A stretch of 64,000 bases of DNA from Rhizobium aethiopicum (GCF_014197535.1 NZ_JACIFV010000011.1:1-64000); one strand, 5' to 3'; positions 7,696-16,297 are shown, counted from the first letter of the stretch. The notes: a model not told the origin generated them from the letters alone. A program made the numbers and translations.

Positions 7696-8244
7696 TCAGG
7701 CACCGTTGTTCGTCGTCAGGATTTCCAGCTGGCCGCCCTTGATGACCTTGATGCTGTCGGCTTGCTGCCGGCTCAGCACGTCTTCGACGGCCTTGGTGAA
7801 GACGGCGGGCCCGCGCACCAGCACCAAGCCGCTGGCGGGATCTTCACGCAGCGCATCGTCCGGCAGCAGCGGGAACAGCGCGCGAATGGCGTTTTGCTCG
7901 GTCTTCCAGCTGCGGCCGCCGCGATCGAGGACAACGGTGGAGACCTCCTGCTTCGGCGCGATGATGATGCGGCTGCCGTCATAGGCGACGAAGAGATTGC
8001 TGGCATCGCCAAGCTTGACAAAGGCCTTGGCTCCGCTTTCCCGGACGGACCAGTGCTCGACCTTGCCGCTCAGCGTCCCGACTGTCGTGACCGGGATGCC
8101 GGACATGAAGGACAGCGTCTGGACGACATCGCCAAGCGGCAGGGAGACGACATCCAGGCGCACCTCCCGCTCGCTGGCGCCGGCCGGTGGAGGAAAGGAG
8201 GCCAGCAGTCCGATAGCGGCCATGTAAACAAAACGCGCAAACAT
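7696..8244 (-). CDS. rhcC1: T3SS secretin N-terminal subunit RhcC1
   Basis: A 182-residue exported protein corresponding to the N-terminal domains of the outer-membrane secretin SctC, which rhizobia split into rhcC1 and rhcC2. A signal peptide covers about residues 1-24. The N0-like domain follows (LDVVSLPLGDVVQTLSFMSG and later KVEHWSVRESGAKAF), then an N1-type fold with ASGLVLVRGPAVFTKAVEDVL. The secretin pore domain, RhcC2, is not encoded in this window. It is co-directional with sctO and divergent from the pilin-like gene at 8498, with a 253-bp AT-rich promoter region between. Confidence 0.85.
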   Translation of the reverse strand: MFARFVYMAAIGLLASFPPPAGASEREVRLDVVSLPLGDVVQTLSFMSGIPVTTVGTLSGKVEHWSVRESGAKAFVKLGDASNLFVAYDGSRIIIAPKQEVSTVVLDRGGRSWKTEQNAIRALFPLLPDDALREDPASGLVLVRGPAVFTKAVEDVLSRQQADSIKVIKGGQLEILTTNNGA

Positions 8245-8497
8245 CTGAGTTTACCTCACGATCCGGATATCGCCCGACAACTAATGAACGAATGAAGGCA
8301 GGGCTGCGAAATCCAATCTATTAATAATTATCTGATCTACTGTTGCAGATCATCGGTCCGCTGGGAACAGGACGGATATCCATTTCGCGCATTTGTTGTA
8401 CATATCGCGAATTAATAACTTTTTAACATAAGCTATTGAATTCGATCTTGAATTCTGCAAGGCTCTGGCCGCCAAAACCATGCAAGGAGTTCAAGAC
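8245..8497. promoter_or_regulatory. Divergent T3SS promoter region
   Basis: This AT-rich 253-bp gap between rhcC1 and the pilin-like gene must hold promoters for both directions. It contains a GATCT..AGATC repeat near 8331-8350 and long AT tracts (TTAATAACTTTTTAACAT near 8411). I find no match to the tts box bound by TtsI (GTCAGCTT-N-TCGAAAGCT), so TtsI control is not indicated. Confidence 0.45.
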
Positions 8498-8656
8498 ATG
8501 GCTAGTACTTCGACACTTGATGCGGGCATCGGCTCGGCGATTTCCGCCTTCAAGTCGGCCCAGAACGAAGCGACCGAGCAGAGCCTGAAGGTTGCAACCG
8601 AAATCACCAAGATCAACGGCGTCGCAAACGCCATCAAGAAGATCGGCCCAGGCTGA
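8498..8656 (+). CDS. Small T3SS pilin/needle candidate (52 aa)
   Basis: A 52-residue ORF begins at ATG 8498 with a strong SD (AAGGAG) seven bases upstream and ends at 8656. The protein is Ala/Lys/Ile-rich, starts MASTSTLDAGIGSAISAFKS and is predicted all-helical, ending with NAIKKIGPG. It has no signal peptide. Size, helical composition and place at the head of sctD-sctV suggest the needle or Hrp-pilus subunit (SctF/NopA/HrpA type). A terminator hairpin directly follows, which would make this transcript more abundant than the distal genes, as expected for a pilin. I cannot confirm homology by eye; the canonical needle PxxP turn is absent. Confidence 0.5.
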   Translation: MASTSTLDAGIGSAISAFKSAQNEATEQSLKVATEITKINGVANAIKKIGPG

Positions 8657-8668
8657 TTGAAACAATGG

Positions 8669-8690
8669 CGAGACGGGTTCGCCCGTCTCG
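8669..8690 (+). terminator. Hairpin after the pilin-like gene
   Basis: A 9-bp stem CGAGACGGG/CCCGTCTCG closes a TTCG loop, followed by a weak pyrimidine tail (CTTCCCC). It lies between the 52-residue gene and sctD, so it likely attenuates, not ends, transcription into sctD-sctV. Confidence 0.65.
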
Positions 8691-8744
8691 CTTCCCCGCT
8701 CTCGAAGACAATAAAAGCCGCTCGACGGACGGTTCGGGAACAAG

Positions 8745-9713
8745 ATGGTTATGGATCTAGATTCCTCTTCGCCGACATTCAGAGGTAACGCCGGCAACGC
8801 TGCGTCAGGCAGCGGCGGACCGGTCTTGCGCATCACGCGTGCCGGGCGCAGCTCCAATCTGCCGCTGACGGCGGAGCGGCAGGTGGTCGGCGGCAGCGCC
8901 GATTGCGACCTGATCATCCTCGGCGCCAAACCAGAACCCGCCTTTGCCATCAGTTTGCAGCGCTCCCGCGGCTCCGACACGGTGTCGTTGACCGCGCTGC
9001 GGGATGACGTCGTGATCAACGGTCGTTCCATCCCACGCGATCGGACGATGACCCTTACGAAGAGGCAGACCATCTCCTTCGACGGCACGGCCTGCGAACT
9101 CGAAGGTCTCGGCGCCGGGCGCGTGCGGTTCGCGCCACGCCGGATTGCGGCTGCCGGCCTTCTCGGGCTGGCGGCGTTGCTTTTGCTGGCCGGCCTTTAC
9201 AACAGCGATGCGCCGGCTCACGAAGCCCCGCTCGTCAGGGTTTCCGCCGCACCCGAACCGGCGCCGGCGGCGGCGGCGATCGCGGCCGAAATCCGCCAGG
9301 CCATTCGTATGGCGCAGCTTCCCCAAGATCTGAGCATCGTCGCCACCGCCGACGAAATTCGCATCGGCGAAGGATCGCGGCCTCTCGGCCTGCCCGACAA
9401 GACCAAGCTGCGCAGCATCATCGCCTCGATGAGCCGGCGCGGTTCCGTTTCCATCGTCGATCTCACCGCCCTCTCTTCCGGTCTCGACGGCTTCGTTGCC
9501 GCCGCCGGCTATACGCCCGTCAGATTCATCATCGGCTCCGACGGCCGCCGCTACGAGGAAGGCGATGTCGTTTCGAGCGGCTGGCGGATCAAGGAGATCG
9601 GCAAAGACCAGATGACCGTTTCCCGCGACAGTGAGGACGATACGGTCAATTTCGCCCCCGCCGGCAGTGCCGAGCCGAAGCTCGCCGAAATTTCCAGCAG
9701 CGAACAAGAATAG
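8745..9713 (+). CDS. sctD: T3SS inner-membrane ring protein SctD
   Basis: A 322-residue bitopic membrane protein. A cytoplasmic FHA-like domain occupies about residues 26-125, one transmembrane helix lies at 134-151 (AAAGLLGLAALLLLAG), and a periplasmic region follows. That is the layout of YscD/PrgH/SctD, the outer of the two inner-membrane rings. The rhizobial counterpart is often called y4yQ. It is shorter than YscD of Yersinia (about 420 residues). It precedes sctV by 23 bp in the same direction. Confidence 0.75.
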   Translation: MVMDLDSSSPTFRGNAGNAASGSGGPVLRITRAGRSSNLPLTAERQVVGGSADCDLIILGAKPEPAFAISLQRSRGSDTVSLTALRDDVVINGRSIPRDRTMTLTKRQTISFDGTACELEGLGAGRVRFAPRRIAAAGLLGLAALLLLAGLYNSDAPAHEAPLVRVSAAPEPAPAAAAIAAEIRQAIRMAQLPQDLSIVATADEIRIGEGSRPLGLPDKTKLRSIIASMSRRGSVSIVDLTALSSGLDGFVAAAGYTPVRFIIGSDGRRYEEGDVVSSGWRIKEIGKDQMTVSRDSEDDTVNFAPAGSAEPKLAEISSSEQE

Positions 9714-9736
9714 GCGATGGCGTCGGAAGCCGGATC

Positions 9737-11668
9737 ATGAAGGTAAGGTCATCCGCCATCGCCATGCTTGCGCAACGCACCGATATGCTGCTTGCGGTGT
9801 TTTTCGCCTCCGTCGTGACGATGCTGGTGCTGCCGCTTCCGACAATCGTTCTGGACGTGCTGATCGCTTTCAATCTCTCCTTCGCTTTCGTGGTGCTGAT
9901 CACCACGACCTATCTGAAGAGCGTGCTTGAAATCTCGACCTTTCCCGCGGTCATTCTGATCGGCACGCTGTTCCGCCTGGCCTTGACGATTTCCTCGACC
10001 CGGCTCGTGCTGGCGGACGCCGATGCCGGCGAGATCATCATGGCCTTCGGCGATTTCGTCGTTGCGGGAAATGTCGTCGTCGGGCTGATCATTTTCCTGA
10101 TCGTGGCGCTGGTGCAGTTCATCGTGGTGACGAAGGGCGCCGAGCGCATCGCCGAGGTCGGCGCGCGTTTCACGCTCGACGCCATGCCCGGCAAGCAGCT
10201 CGCCATCGACAGCGACCTGCGTAACGGCCATATCACCACGGAAGCCGCGCAGAAGCGCCGGTCGCGCCTCGAACAGGAGAGCCAGTTCTTCGGGGCGATG
10301 GACGGCGCGATGCGCTTCGTCAAGGGCGATGCGGTCGCAGGATTGGTGATCGTCGCCGTCAATCTCATCGGCGGCCTGGCGATCGGTATCTTCCAGAAGG
10401 GCCTGAGCTTCGCCGAGGCCGCCCATCTCTATACGCTGCTGTCGATCGGCGACGGTCTGGTGTCGCAGATTCCGTCCATTCTGATGGCAGTCTCGGCCGG
10501 TATCGTCGTGACCCGCGTGTCCGATGACGGCAACGGCAGTCTCGGCAGCGATATCGGCCGCGAACTCTTCCGGGAGCCCCGTGCATTGGCGATTGCGGCG
10601 GCGCTGACGATCTGCGCGGGCTTCGTGCCGGGATTTCCCACAGGCGTGCTCGGCGCGATCGGCCTGTGTCTGGCGGGCCTTGCCTTCATGGTGCATCGCC
10701 GGCGCGCCGGCCCAGCCGCGGCCGGATCGGCAAATGCCGTGGAAAGCGCCAATTCCTATCCGCTCGACAGGACGAAATATGGCGATCCCGTCATCGCCAC
10801 CGTCGCGGTGGAAACGCTGGCGCGGCTTGAGGCGATGCGACTCGGCGAAATGCTGGACGGGCGGATCCGCATGGCGGCGCGCGCCGTCGGCGTCTCCGTG
10901 ACGGTGCCGACGTTCAACGCCGATCCCCGCATGGCCGAGGATCTGATCCACCTTCAGGTCGAAAACGTGCCCGCCGGTCTCGTCAGCTGCGGTCCCGAAC
11001 GGACGGCCGAACAGATTGCCGACGACATCGTGCGCATCGTCCGCCGCCATATCGGCGCCCTGTTCAGCGTCGACGACGCGGCACAATGGCTGGGCAGCCT
11101 CGAACCGCGTCTCGGCAAACTGGCGATCGACGTCGCCACCCAGGTGCCGCTGATGCTGACGGTCGCGGTCGTCAGACGCCTGCTGGATTCCGGCGTGACG
11201 CTTTCCCAGCCGCGCGGACTGCTGGAAGTGATGCTGCACGCCGGCACCGATCACGCGCCGGATGCCCTGGCCGAAATGGCGCGCGCCGCGCTGGTCAAGC
11301 AGATCGCCTTCGGGCTTCTCGACCGGCGCGGATTGCTGCCGGCGCTGGTGCTTCCCGCCGAATGGGACCACTTCATCCGCTCCTATGACGCCGCTGGAGC
11401 GACCGAGAAGATCGAGATAGCCGAAAGGCTGCGCCTGCTGGCCGAGAAAGCCAGGCAGGCTCTCGAGGACGCCAACGAGCGGGGATACGATCCCATCATC
11501 ATCGTGCCGGGCGAGTGGCGCCTGCTCACCCAGACGCTGATGATCCACCACAACTGCCGCATTCCGGTGCTGGCGGCGGAGGAGATCGACAGGGATATAA
11601 CGATCGAAACCATCGGAGAGATCGGGCAAATCCGGAACGCTGCCGGCTCCAAACAAAGGCCGGGCTGA
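9737..11668 (+). CDS. sctV: T3SS export gate protein SctV (RhcV)
   Basis: A 643-residue FlhA/YscV-family protein, the nonameric export gate. The N-terminal half has about eight transmembrane helices and the FHIPEP-region equivalents (TLFRLALTISSTRLVLADAD, FVVAGNVVVGLIIFLIV, FTLDAMPGKQLAIDSDLRNG, SIGDGLVSQIPSILMAVSAG). The cytoplasmic domain runs from about 345 to the end and includes RNGYDPI-type sequence near residue 580. Length is slightly under YscV (about 700). The gene is intact and follows sctD; the pectate-lyase-like gene starts 33 bp after it. Confidence 0.95.
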   Translation: MKVRSSAIAMLAQRTDMLLAVFFASVVTMLVLPLPTIVLDVLIAFNLSFAFVVLITTTYLKSVLEISTFPAVILIGTLFRLALTISSTRLVLADADAGEIIMAFGDFVVAGNVVVGLIIFLIVALVQFIVVTKGAERIAEVGARFTLDAMPGKQLAIDSDLRNGHITTEAAQKRRSRLEQESQFFGAMDGAMRFVKGDAVAGLVIVAVNLIGGLAIGIFQKGLSFAEAAHLYTLLSIGDGLVSQIPSILMAVSAGIVVTRVSDDGNGSLGSDIGRELFREPRALAIAAALTICAGFVPGFPTGVLGAIGLCLAGLAFMVHRRRAGPAAAGSANAVESANSYPLDRTKYGDPVIATVAVETLARLEAMRLGEMLDGRIRMAARAVGVSVTVPTFNADPRMAEDLIHLQVENVPAGLVSCGPERTAEQIADDIVRIVRRHIGALFSVDDAAQWLGSLEPRLGKLAIDVATQVPLMLTVAVVRRLLDSGVTLSQPRGLLEVMLHAGTDHAPDALAEMARAALVKQIAFGLLDRRGLLPALVLPAEWDHFIRSYDAAGATEKIEIAERLRLLAEKARQALEDANERGYDPIIIVPGEWRLLTQTLMIHHNCRIPVLAAEEIDRDITIETIGEIGQIRNAAGSKQRPG

Positions 11669-11701
11669 TAGAGCAAGTGAAGTAGACGAGACCAACTGGG
11701 G

Positions 11702-12625
11702 ATGAATGCAATGTGTGGCGTAGATGGACAAAGGCCCATAGACTTCGACAGAACCTCCCGTTTCGACCTTGAGTCCGATTGCCTTGGCGGCAGCAATAGG
11801 GCCGACACGGATTTCACCGCCATCCGAACCCGCAAGGTCTCGCCCTTCGAAGATTTCTCCGGCAACCCGCCGACGCTGACCTCCTATGTGCCGAAGTCGC
11901 GGGAAACGTCGGAAAACGGCATGGATTCCGACCCCAAGGATCTGCTGCGCAAGCACATCAACTGGCAATCCCACTCCAAGAAGGTGGATCCATCCGACGA
12001 GAAACAGGCCACGACTTTGCAGACCACGACGGAAAAACCCGACCTCTCGAAAGAGGGCAGCGTCATCGTCGTCAACGAGCCGATCGTCGTGGATGGCGGC
12101 GTGTTCGACGGCAAGGGCGCGACCTATACGGCCTCGTCCAAGCTCGGCGATGGCGGCCAGTCCGAAACCCAATCGCCGCTGTTCATTCTCAAGAACGGCG
12201 CGACGCTCAAGAATGTCAATCTCGGCGAGAATGGCGCCGACGGAATCCACGTCTATGGCGGCGCGACGCTCGAAAACGTCAATTGGCAGAATGTCGGCGA
12301 GGATGCGCTGACGGTAAAAAGCGCCGGCGACGTCACTATTGTCGGTGGCTCCGCCAAGGGCGCGACCGACAAGATCTTCCAGATCAATGCCGACACGAGG
12401 TTCTATCTGAAGGATTTCGTCGCTGACGGCTTTACCACGCTCGTGCGCACCAACGGCGGCAAGCAGATCGACGCCGACGTCACCATCGACGGCGGGGCGT
12501 TCTCCCACGGCAGCAACGTCTTCCGCACCGACAGCTCACTTGCCAGCGTGACGTTCCTCTCCGATATCACGCTGGACGATGTGAAGAACTGGACGCGTGT
12601 AGGTGACAACCAATCGGGCGTCTGA
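11702..12625 (+). CDS. HrpW-like pectate lyase (PL3), candidate T3SS-secreted protein
   Basis: A 307-residue protein without a Sec signal. The first 100 residues are polar and Ser/Thr/Asp-rich, suiting a type III secretion region. From about 115 it is a right-handed beta-helix of the PL3 pectate lyase family (LFILKNGATLKNVNLGENG, DGIHVYGGATLENVNW, GDVTIVGGSAKGATDKIFQI). PL3 domains occur in HrpW harpins secreted by plant-pathogen T3SSs, and comparable genes have been noted in R. etli T3SS loci. It is the last gene of the rightward unit and converges on sctU. Whether the catalytic and calcium-binding residues are complete I cannot verify. Confidence 0.8.
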   Translation: MNAMCGVDGQRPIDFDRTSRFDLESDCLGGSNRADTDFTAIRTRKVSPFEDFSGNPPTLTSYVPKSRETSENGMDSDPKDLLRKHINWQSHSKKVDPSDEKQATTLQTTTEKPDLSKEGSVIVVNEPIVVDGGVFDGKGATYTASSKLGDGGQSETQSPLFILKNGATLKNVNLGENGADGIHVYGGATLENVNWQNVGEDALTVKSAGDVTIVGGSAKGATDKIFQINADTRFYLKDFVADGFTTLVRTNGGKQIDADVTIDGGAFSHGSNVFRTDSSLASVTFLSDITLDDVKNWTRVGDNQSGV

Positions 12626-12658
12626 GACGCCCGACCACCGGAACCGCAAAGCGAAGAT

Positions 12659-12687
12659 CAAGCGGGCGGCTTAGGCTCCCGCTTTTC
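12659..12687 (+). terminator. Terminator after the pectate lyase gene
   Basis: An AGCGGG/CCCGCT stem at 12661-12682, with the loop GGCTTAGGCT region between, is followed by TTTTC. It terminates the rightward unit and overlaps the 3' end of the convergent sctU. A second hairpin, GGGCGTC/GACGCCC, lies just upstream at 12615-12631. Confidence 0.65.
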
Positions 12688-13483
12688 ATTGCCGGCCTGG
12701 TCCTTGCCTGCGCGGCGGGCTGCTGCGCATTTCCGCGCCGATTTGCCGGCGCGCCGATTTCAGCTTCGGGTCGCCCTGGATATCCTTGTATTCGCGCCGC
12801 GCCTCGGTCTTGGTCATGCGGTGTTCGTGCCTGAACAACGCGCGCGAAATGCGGATATCGAAAAACGCCGCGGCCACCATGATGCCGGCGGCAATGACGA
12901 GGATCGAGCCGAGGAGATGGGCTGTCGCGGAGAGCGTGCATGCTTCTCCGCAAAGAGGCGACCAGAAGATGCTGTTGAGGAAATAGAGGATCGCACCGCC
13001 GCCGGCGGTGGCGAGCAGGACAAACTTGACGAGCCCCTTGACGAACTCGGCGATGCTCGCGAGCGAAAAAAGCCTCTTGATGCCCTCGAACGGATTGAGC
13101 CGGGTGAAATCGAAGCTCATATGTTTGAACGATACGGGAAACCCCTGCCCGTCGAGGATCGACACCAGGATGGTCGCGGCAAGACCCGTGGCAAGCGGCA
13201 GCCAGATGAGATCGAGCAGCGCCACGCCGGTTTCGCTCAAGCCGACAGTGACGGCGTCGGAGAGGTCGGCCCGTCCGGCGGACTGCAGGCCGCTATCGAA
13301 ACTGCGGGTGAAATCCTCGAGGATAGCAGGCAAGCCCCAGGTGACGTAGACGGCGATGGCAAGGACGGAGATCGCAACCGGGATTTCCTTCGAGCGGGGA
13401 ACCTGGCCCTCGCGCCGGAGCCGATCGAGCTTCACCCGGCTCGGCGGCAGGGTTTTTTCCTCGGTATCGTCATTTTTGGCCAT
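12686..13483 (-). CDS. sctU: T3SS switch protein SctU (RhcU), lacking the NPTH domain
   Basis: A 265-residue YscU/FlhB-family protein. Four transmembrane helices span about residues 30-215, and the family linker (FRHEHRMTKTEARREYKDIQ, then GDPKLKSARRQIGAEM) is present. Homologues continue for about 100 residues with the autocleaving NPTH motif that switches substrate specificity. Here the frame ends after PPRRQGPGRQ, and no NPTH is found in any frame before the 3' end of the convergent pectate lyase gene at 12625. Its start overlaps the end of sctT by 14 bp, as usual. Either the domain was lost or the protein works without cleavage. Confidence 0.85.
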   Translation of the reverse strand: MAKNDDTEEKTLPPSRVKLDRLRREGQVPRSKEIPVAISVLAIAVYVTWGLPAILEDFTRSFDSGLQSAGRADLSDAVTVGLSETGVALLDLIWLPLATGLAATILVSILDGQGFPVSFKHMSFDFTRLNPFEGIKRLFSLASIAEFVKGLVKFVLLATAGGGAILYFLNSIFWSPLCGEACTLSATAHLLGSILVIAAGIMVAAAFFDIRISRALFRHEHRMTKTEARREYKDIQGDPKLKSARRQIGAEMRSSPPRRQGPGRQ

Positions 13484-14279
13484 GGGTCACCTCCAGCATG
13501 GCTTTCACCTCGTTGAATCCGTCGATCCAGAGATCGTGGAAATAGCTGGAGATAAAGGCCGTGTAGATGACGAGAATGACCACGACCGCGAAGTTCTTGA
13601 TGGCCGGCAGGCTATCGTTCAGCGGGAATTGTTTCGACGAGCGGCCAACGAAGGCCAGCGACAATTCGAGCGCGCAGGTGACGATCATGAACGGGGCGGC
13701 AAGCAATCCGGCCGCTTTGAACAGCCGGCCGAATACACCGAGGATCATGTCGAGCGGATCGTCGGGCATGGCGGGCATGAGCTTGAAGAGCGGCCAGAAC
13801 TCGAACGACTTGTAGAAAATCGCGACCAGATCGATGATGCCGCCGGCGCTGACGAAAAGCACCAGGGCGATCGACATCATCAGCGAACCGAGCGGCGCGG
13901 TTTCCAGCGCGTTGATCTGGTCGAAGAGATTGGCGGCATTGGCGCCGCGATAGACATCGGTCATATCACCCGCCGCCTGGGCCGCCCAAAAGGGAATGCC
14001 GAGCCCCATGCCGATAAGCGCCCCGAAGCAAAGTTCCTTCATCGAAAGGGCGGCCAGATCGAACCAGGACGTATCTCCGAGAGCCAGCACCGAATAGGCG
14101 AAGGCGACGGAGGGCGCCGAAAGGCCGATTGCCAGGCCGAAACGCAGAATGCCGACGATGCTGAACAGCGAGAAGATCGGGAAGATCAGCAGGATCCCGA
14201 GCGCGCGGGCGGCGCCGAGCATCGCCGCGGCCGGTGCCGCGACCTCGATGCCGACGAGCGGAAGATGATCCGGCCCCAT
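13470..14279 (-). CDS. sctT: T3SS export apparatus protein SctT (RhcT)
   Basis: A 269-residue FliR/YscT-family membrane protein with about six to seven hydrophobic helices. Family segments include LSAPSVAFAYSVLALGDTSW, KELCFGALIGMGLGIPFWAA and QAAGDMTDVYRGANAANLFD. It forms the export-gate core with SctR and SctS. It starts 10 bp after sctS, and the downstream sctU starts inside its 3' end, so the genes are probably translationally coupled. Confidence 0.9.
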   Translation of the reverse strand: MGPDHLPLVGIEVAAPAAAMLGAARALGILLIFPIFSLFSIVGILRFGLAIGLSAPSVAFAYSVLALGDTSWFDLAALSMKELCFGALIGMGLGIPFWAAQAAGDMTDVYRGANAANLFDQINALETAPLGSLMMSIALVLFVSAGGIIDLVAIFYKSFEFWPLFKLMPAMPDDPLDMILGVFGRLFKAAGLLAAPFMIVTCALELSLAFVGRSSKQFPLNDSLPAIKNFAVVVILVIYTAFISSYFHDLWIDGFNEVKAMLEVTHGQK

Positions 14280-14289
14280 CCGCCCCGCC

Positions 14290-14559
14290 TCACTGAACCA
14301 TGGTCGGGAAGTCGTTCAGGATATGAACGGAATGTTCGATCAGCGGCGTTGCCAGCACCCGGCCGAACAGCAGCAGGGTGATGGAGATCACGAAAATCTT
14401 GACGATCTGCGCGATGGTCTGCTCCTGGATTTGCGTTGCCGCCTGGAAAATGGCGATGATCAGCCCGAGAAGCGCGGCCAGGCCTAGAATGGGGCCGGCC
14501 AAGGCGAAGGTCGCCATGACGGACATGCCGATTTCGGCTGCGACCTGGTCTTCACCCAT
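14290..14559 (-). CDS. sctS: T3SS export apparatus protein SctS (RhcS)
   Basis: An 89-residue FliQ/YscS-family protein with two transmembrane hairpin helices. The family segment ATQIQEQTIAQIVKIFVIS is clear. Length is normal for the family (about 88). It sits between sctR (65 bp upstream) and sctT in the usual R-S-T order. Confidence 0.9.
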   Translation of the reverse strand: MGEDQVAAEIGMSVMATFALAGPILGLAALLGLIIAIFQAATQIQEQTIAQIVKIFVISITLLLFGRVLATPLIEHSVHILNDFPTMVQ

Positions 14560-14624
14560 GACGGCAGGCCTTTCGCGTGGGCGCGGCAGGCGCTCGAACC
14601 GGGGCTTTCGTCAAGGCGCGATGC

Positions 14625-15278
14625 TCACTGCGCATAGGACAGCACCAGACCTTCCAGCAATCGCCGCCAGCCGTCGATCGAGACGAACAGCAGCAGCTTC
14701 AGCGGTGTCGACACCACGGTCGGGGACATCATCTGCATGCCGAGCGCCACCAGAATGGCGGAGACGGCGAAGTCGATCATCAGGAAGGGCAGATAGATCA
14801 GAAATCCGATTTCAAAGGCCCGCGTCAGTTCCGAAACGAGGAAGCTCGGCGTCAGCACGGTGATATCGTCGGAGGCAATGGGGGTTGCCGGCGCGTTTGC
14901 CCAGATCTTCTGCGACGCCTGCACGAAAAAGTCGCGCACCTCGGCGTCGGAAAATTTCAGCATGAAATCCTTCAGCGGCGCTGCCACTTTGATCATGCCG
15001 TCCGCCATGCCACTGACCGTGCCGAAATCGCCGCTATGGGCGAGCAGCAATTGCCAGCTGTTTTGCAGCACCGGGTTCATCACGAAGGCCGAGAGCACGA
15101 TGGCAATCGCAAAGACCAGGAGATTCGGCGGCGTCTGCTGGATGCCGATCGCATTGCGCACGATCAGCAGGACGACTGAAATCTTGGTGAAGGAGGTTGC
15201 GATCACGGCAATGACCGGCAGCATCGAGATCGCCGCCATTGCCGCGAGGCTCTGGGCAAGAGGAAAGCTCTGTTCCAT
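14625..15278 (-). CDS. sctR: T3SS export apparatus protein SctR (RhcR)
   Basis: A 217-residue FliP/YscR-family membrane protein with family segments TSFTKISVVLLIVRNAIGIQ, QQTPPNLLVFAIAIVLSAFV and LIDFAVSAILVALGMQMMSP. It builds the SctRST export gate in the inner membrane. The start overlaps the stop of sctQ as TGATG, indicating translational coupling. Confidence 0.95.
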   Translation of the reverse strand: MEQSFPLAQSLAAMAAISMLPVIAVIATSFTKISVVLLIVRNAIGIQQTPPNLLVFAIAIVLSAFVMNPVLQNSWQLLLAHSGDFGTVSGMADGMIKVAAPLKDFMLKFSDAEVRDFFVQASQKIWANAPATPIASDDITVLTPSFLVSELTRAFEIGFLIYLPFLMIDFAVSAILVALGMQMMSPTVVSTPLKLLLFVSIDGWRRLLEGLVLSYAQ

Positions 15279-16297
15279 CAGTCGTGCAGCGCCGTGACGC
15301 GAACGGCGCTCAACCCATCCACGGAAATGATTTCGCCCCGTCCGATAATGCGGCCCTGGGCGATGATATCGACGGCGTCCGACAATGGCCTGTCGAGGTT
15401 GAACACATAGCCCTCGCCGATCGTCTCGAGTGCGCGCAGCGGCAACTCCAGCCGTCCGGCATCGAAGACCAGCTTGATCGGGATGCTATCGACAGGCGAC
15501 GGACGCGGCTCGCCCTGCAATTCCTGATCGACGGTGTCATTCGTCATGAAATGCCTCATTGGTCCGGTTGGCGTCGACAGGAGCGGCTCGGTGAGGACCG
15601 CGCCTTTGTCCGAGCGCATGCAGGTTGCGAGGTAACGTTCACCCGTGATCGCGACCACGGTCTCCGCTGCCCCCCCATCGATGACGATGCCGTCCCCCAA
15701 TCGCAGGGATTTGATCTGACCGACCGACAGCACGGCATAACCGCGCCGGATGTTGACCGCCGTCGTCAGGGCATTGAGCGTGCGGCGCGGTAGGCGGCTT
15801 GCCCAGCCGACGAGGCCGGCAAGGAAGGTTTCATCGAAACGGCCGCTCAAGGGCAGGCTCATGCCGCTCCAGCCGATTTCGAAGCCGAAATTGCCGCTGA
15901 AATCCGGCTGCGGCTCTGCACCGATCTGCAGCAGCGACAGGCTGATGCCGATCTTGTTCTCGATTTCCTCGAAGGCCTCGACGAACTGATGTTCGACCAC
16001 CGCCGCCTGTTCGTGCGGTGACAGTTTTTCCCAGAGGAGCAGCGGTTCAAGCCTTTCGGCCAGCAACCACAATGCGCCGGCCGACGCAATCAGCGTCTGC
16101 TCCCGTTCGCCGACGCGGCAGAGAATGCCGACTGGATCGGCAATCCGCGCGGCTGCGATATCGGGGGACAGCGGGCGAACGGAAAGCGTCTGCTCCCGGA
16201 CCGGAATTTGCCAGGCGGCGCGCATCGTCGTGCCGGAACGGGAAAAGAAGCTCCCGGCCATCGATGAGCGGGGCCATGCGGGCGCGGCGATATTCAT
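15278..16297 (-). CDS. sctQ: T3SS sorting-platform protein SctQ (RhcQ)
   Basis: A 339-residue YscQ/FliM-FliN-type C-ring protein. The C-terminal SpoA domain is visible at about residues 265-335 (IPIKLVFDAGRLELPLRALE, RPLSDAVDIIAQGRIIGRGE). The N-terminal part is poorly conserved, as usual. It overlaps the end of sctN by ATGA and is followed by sctR at TGATG. Later internal starts are possible, since SctQ genes often encode a short C-terminal product, but I see no strong internal SD. Confidence 0.85.
   Translation of the reverse strand: MNIAAPAWPRSSMAGSFFSRSGTTMRAAWQIPVREQTLSVRPLSPDIAAARIADPVGILCRVGEREQTLIASAGALWLLAERLEPLLLWEKLSPHEQAAVVEHQFVEAFEEIENKIGISLSLLQIGAEPQPDFSGNFGFEIGWSGMSLPLSGRFDETFLAGLVGWASRLPRRTLNALTTAVNIRRGYAVLSVGQIKSLRLGDGIVIDGGAAETVVAITGERYLATCMRSDKGAVLTEPLLSTPTGPMRHFMTNDTVDQELQGEPRPSPVDSIPIKLVFDAGRLELPLRALETIGEGYVFNLDRPLSDAVDIIAQGRIIGRGEIISVDGLSAVRVTALHD

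Noticed and set aside
9749..12508. A 919-codon minus-strand ORF opposite sctV and the pectate lyase gene
   Set aside because: It is a GC-rich shadow of the genuine plus-strand genes; its translation is His/Asp/Arg-rich with no domain. The similar long ORFs at 16018-17727, 7429-8295, 22405-23502 and 23813-25630 are rejected for the same reason.
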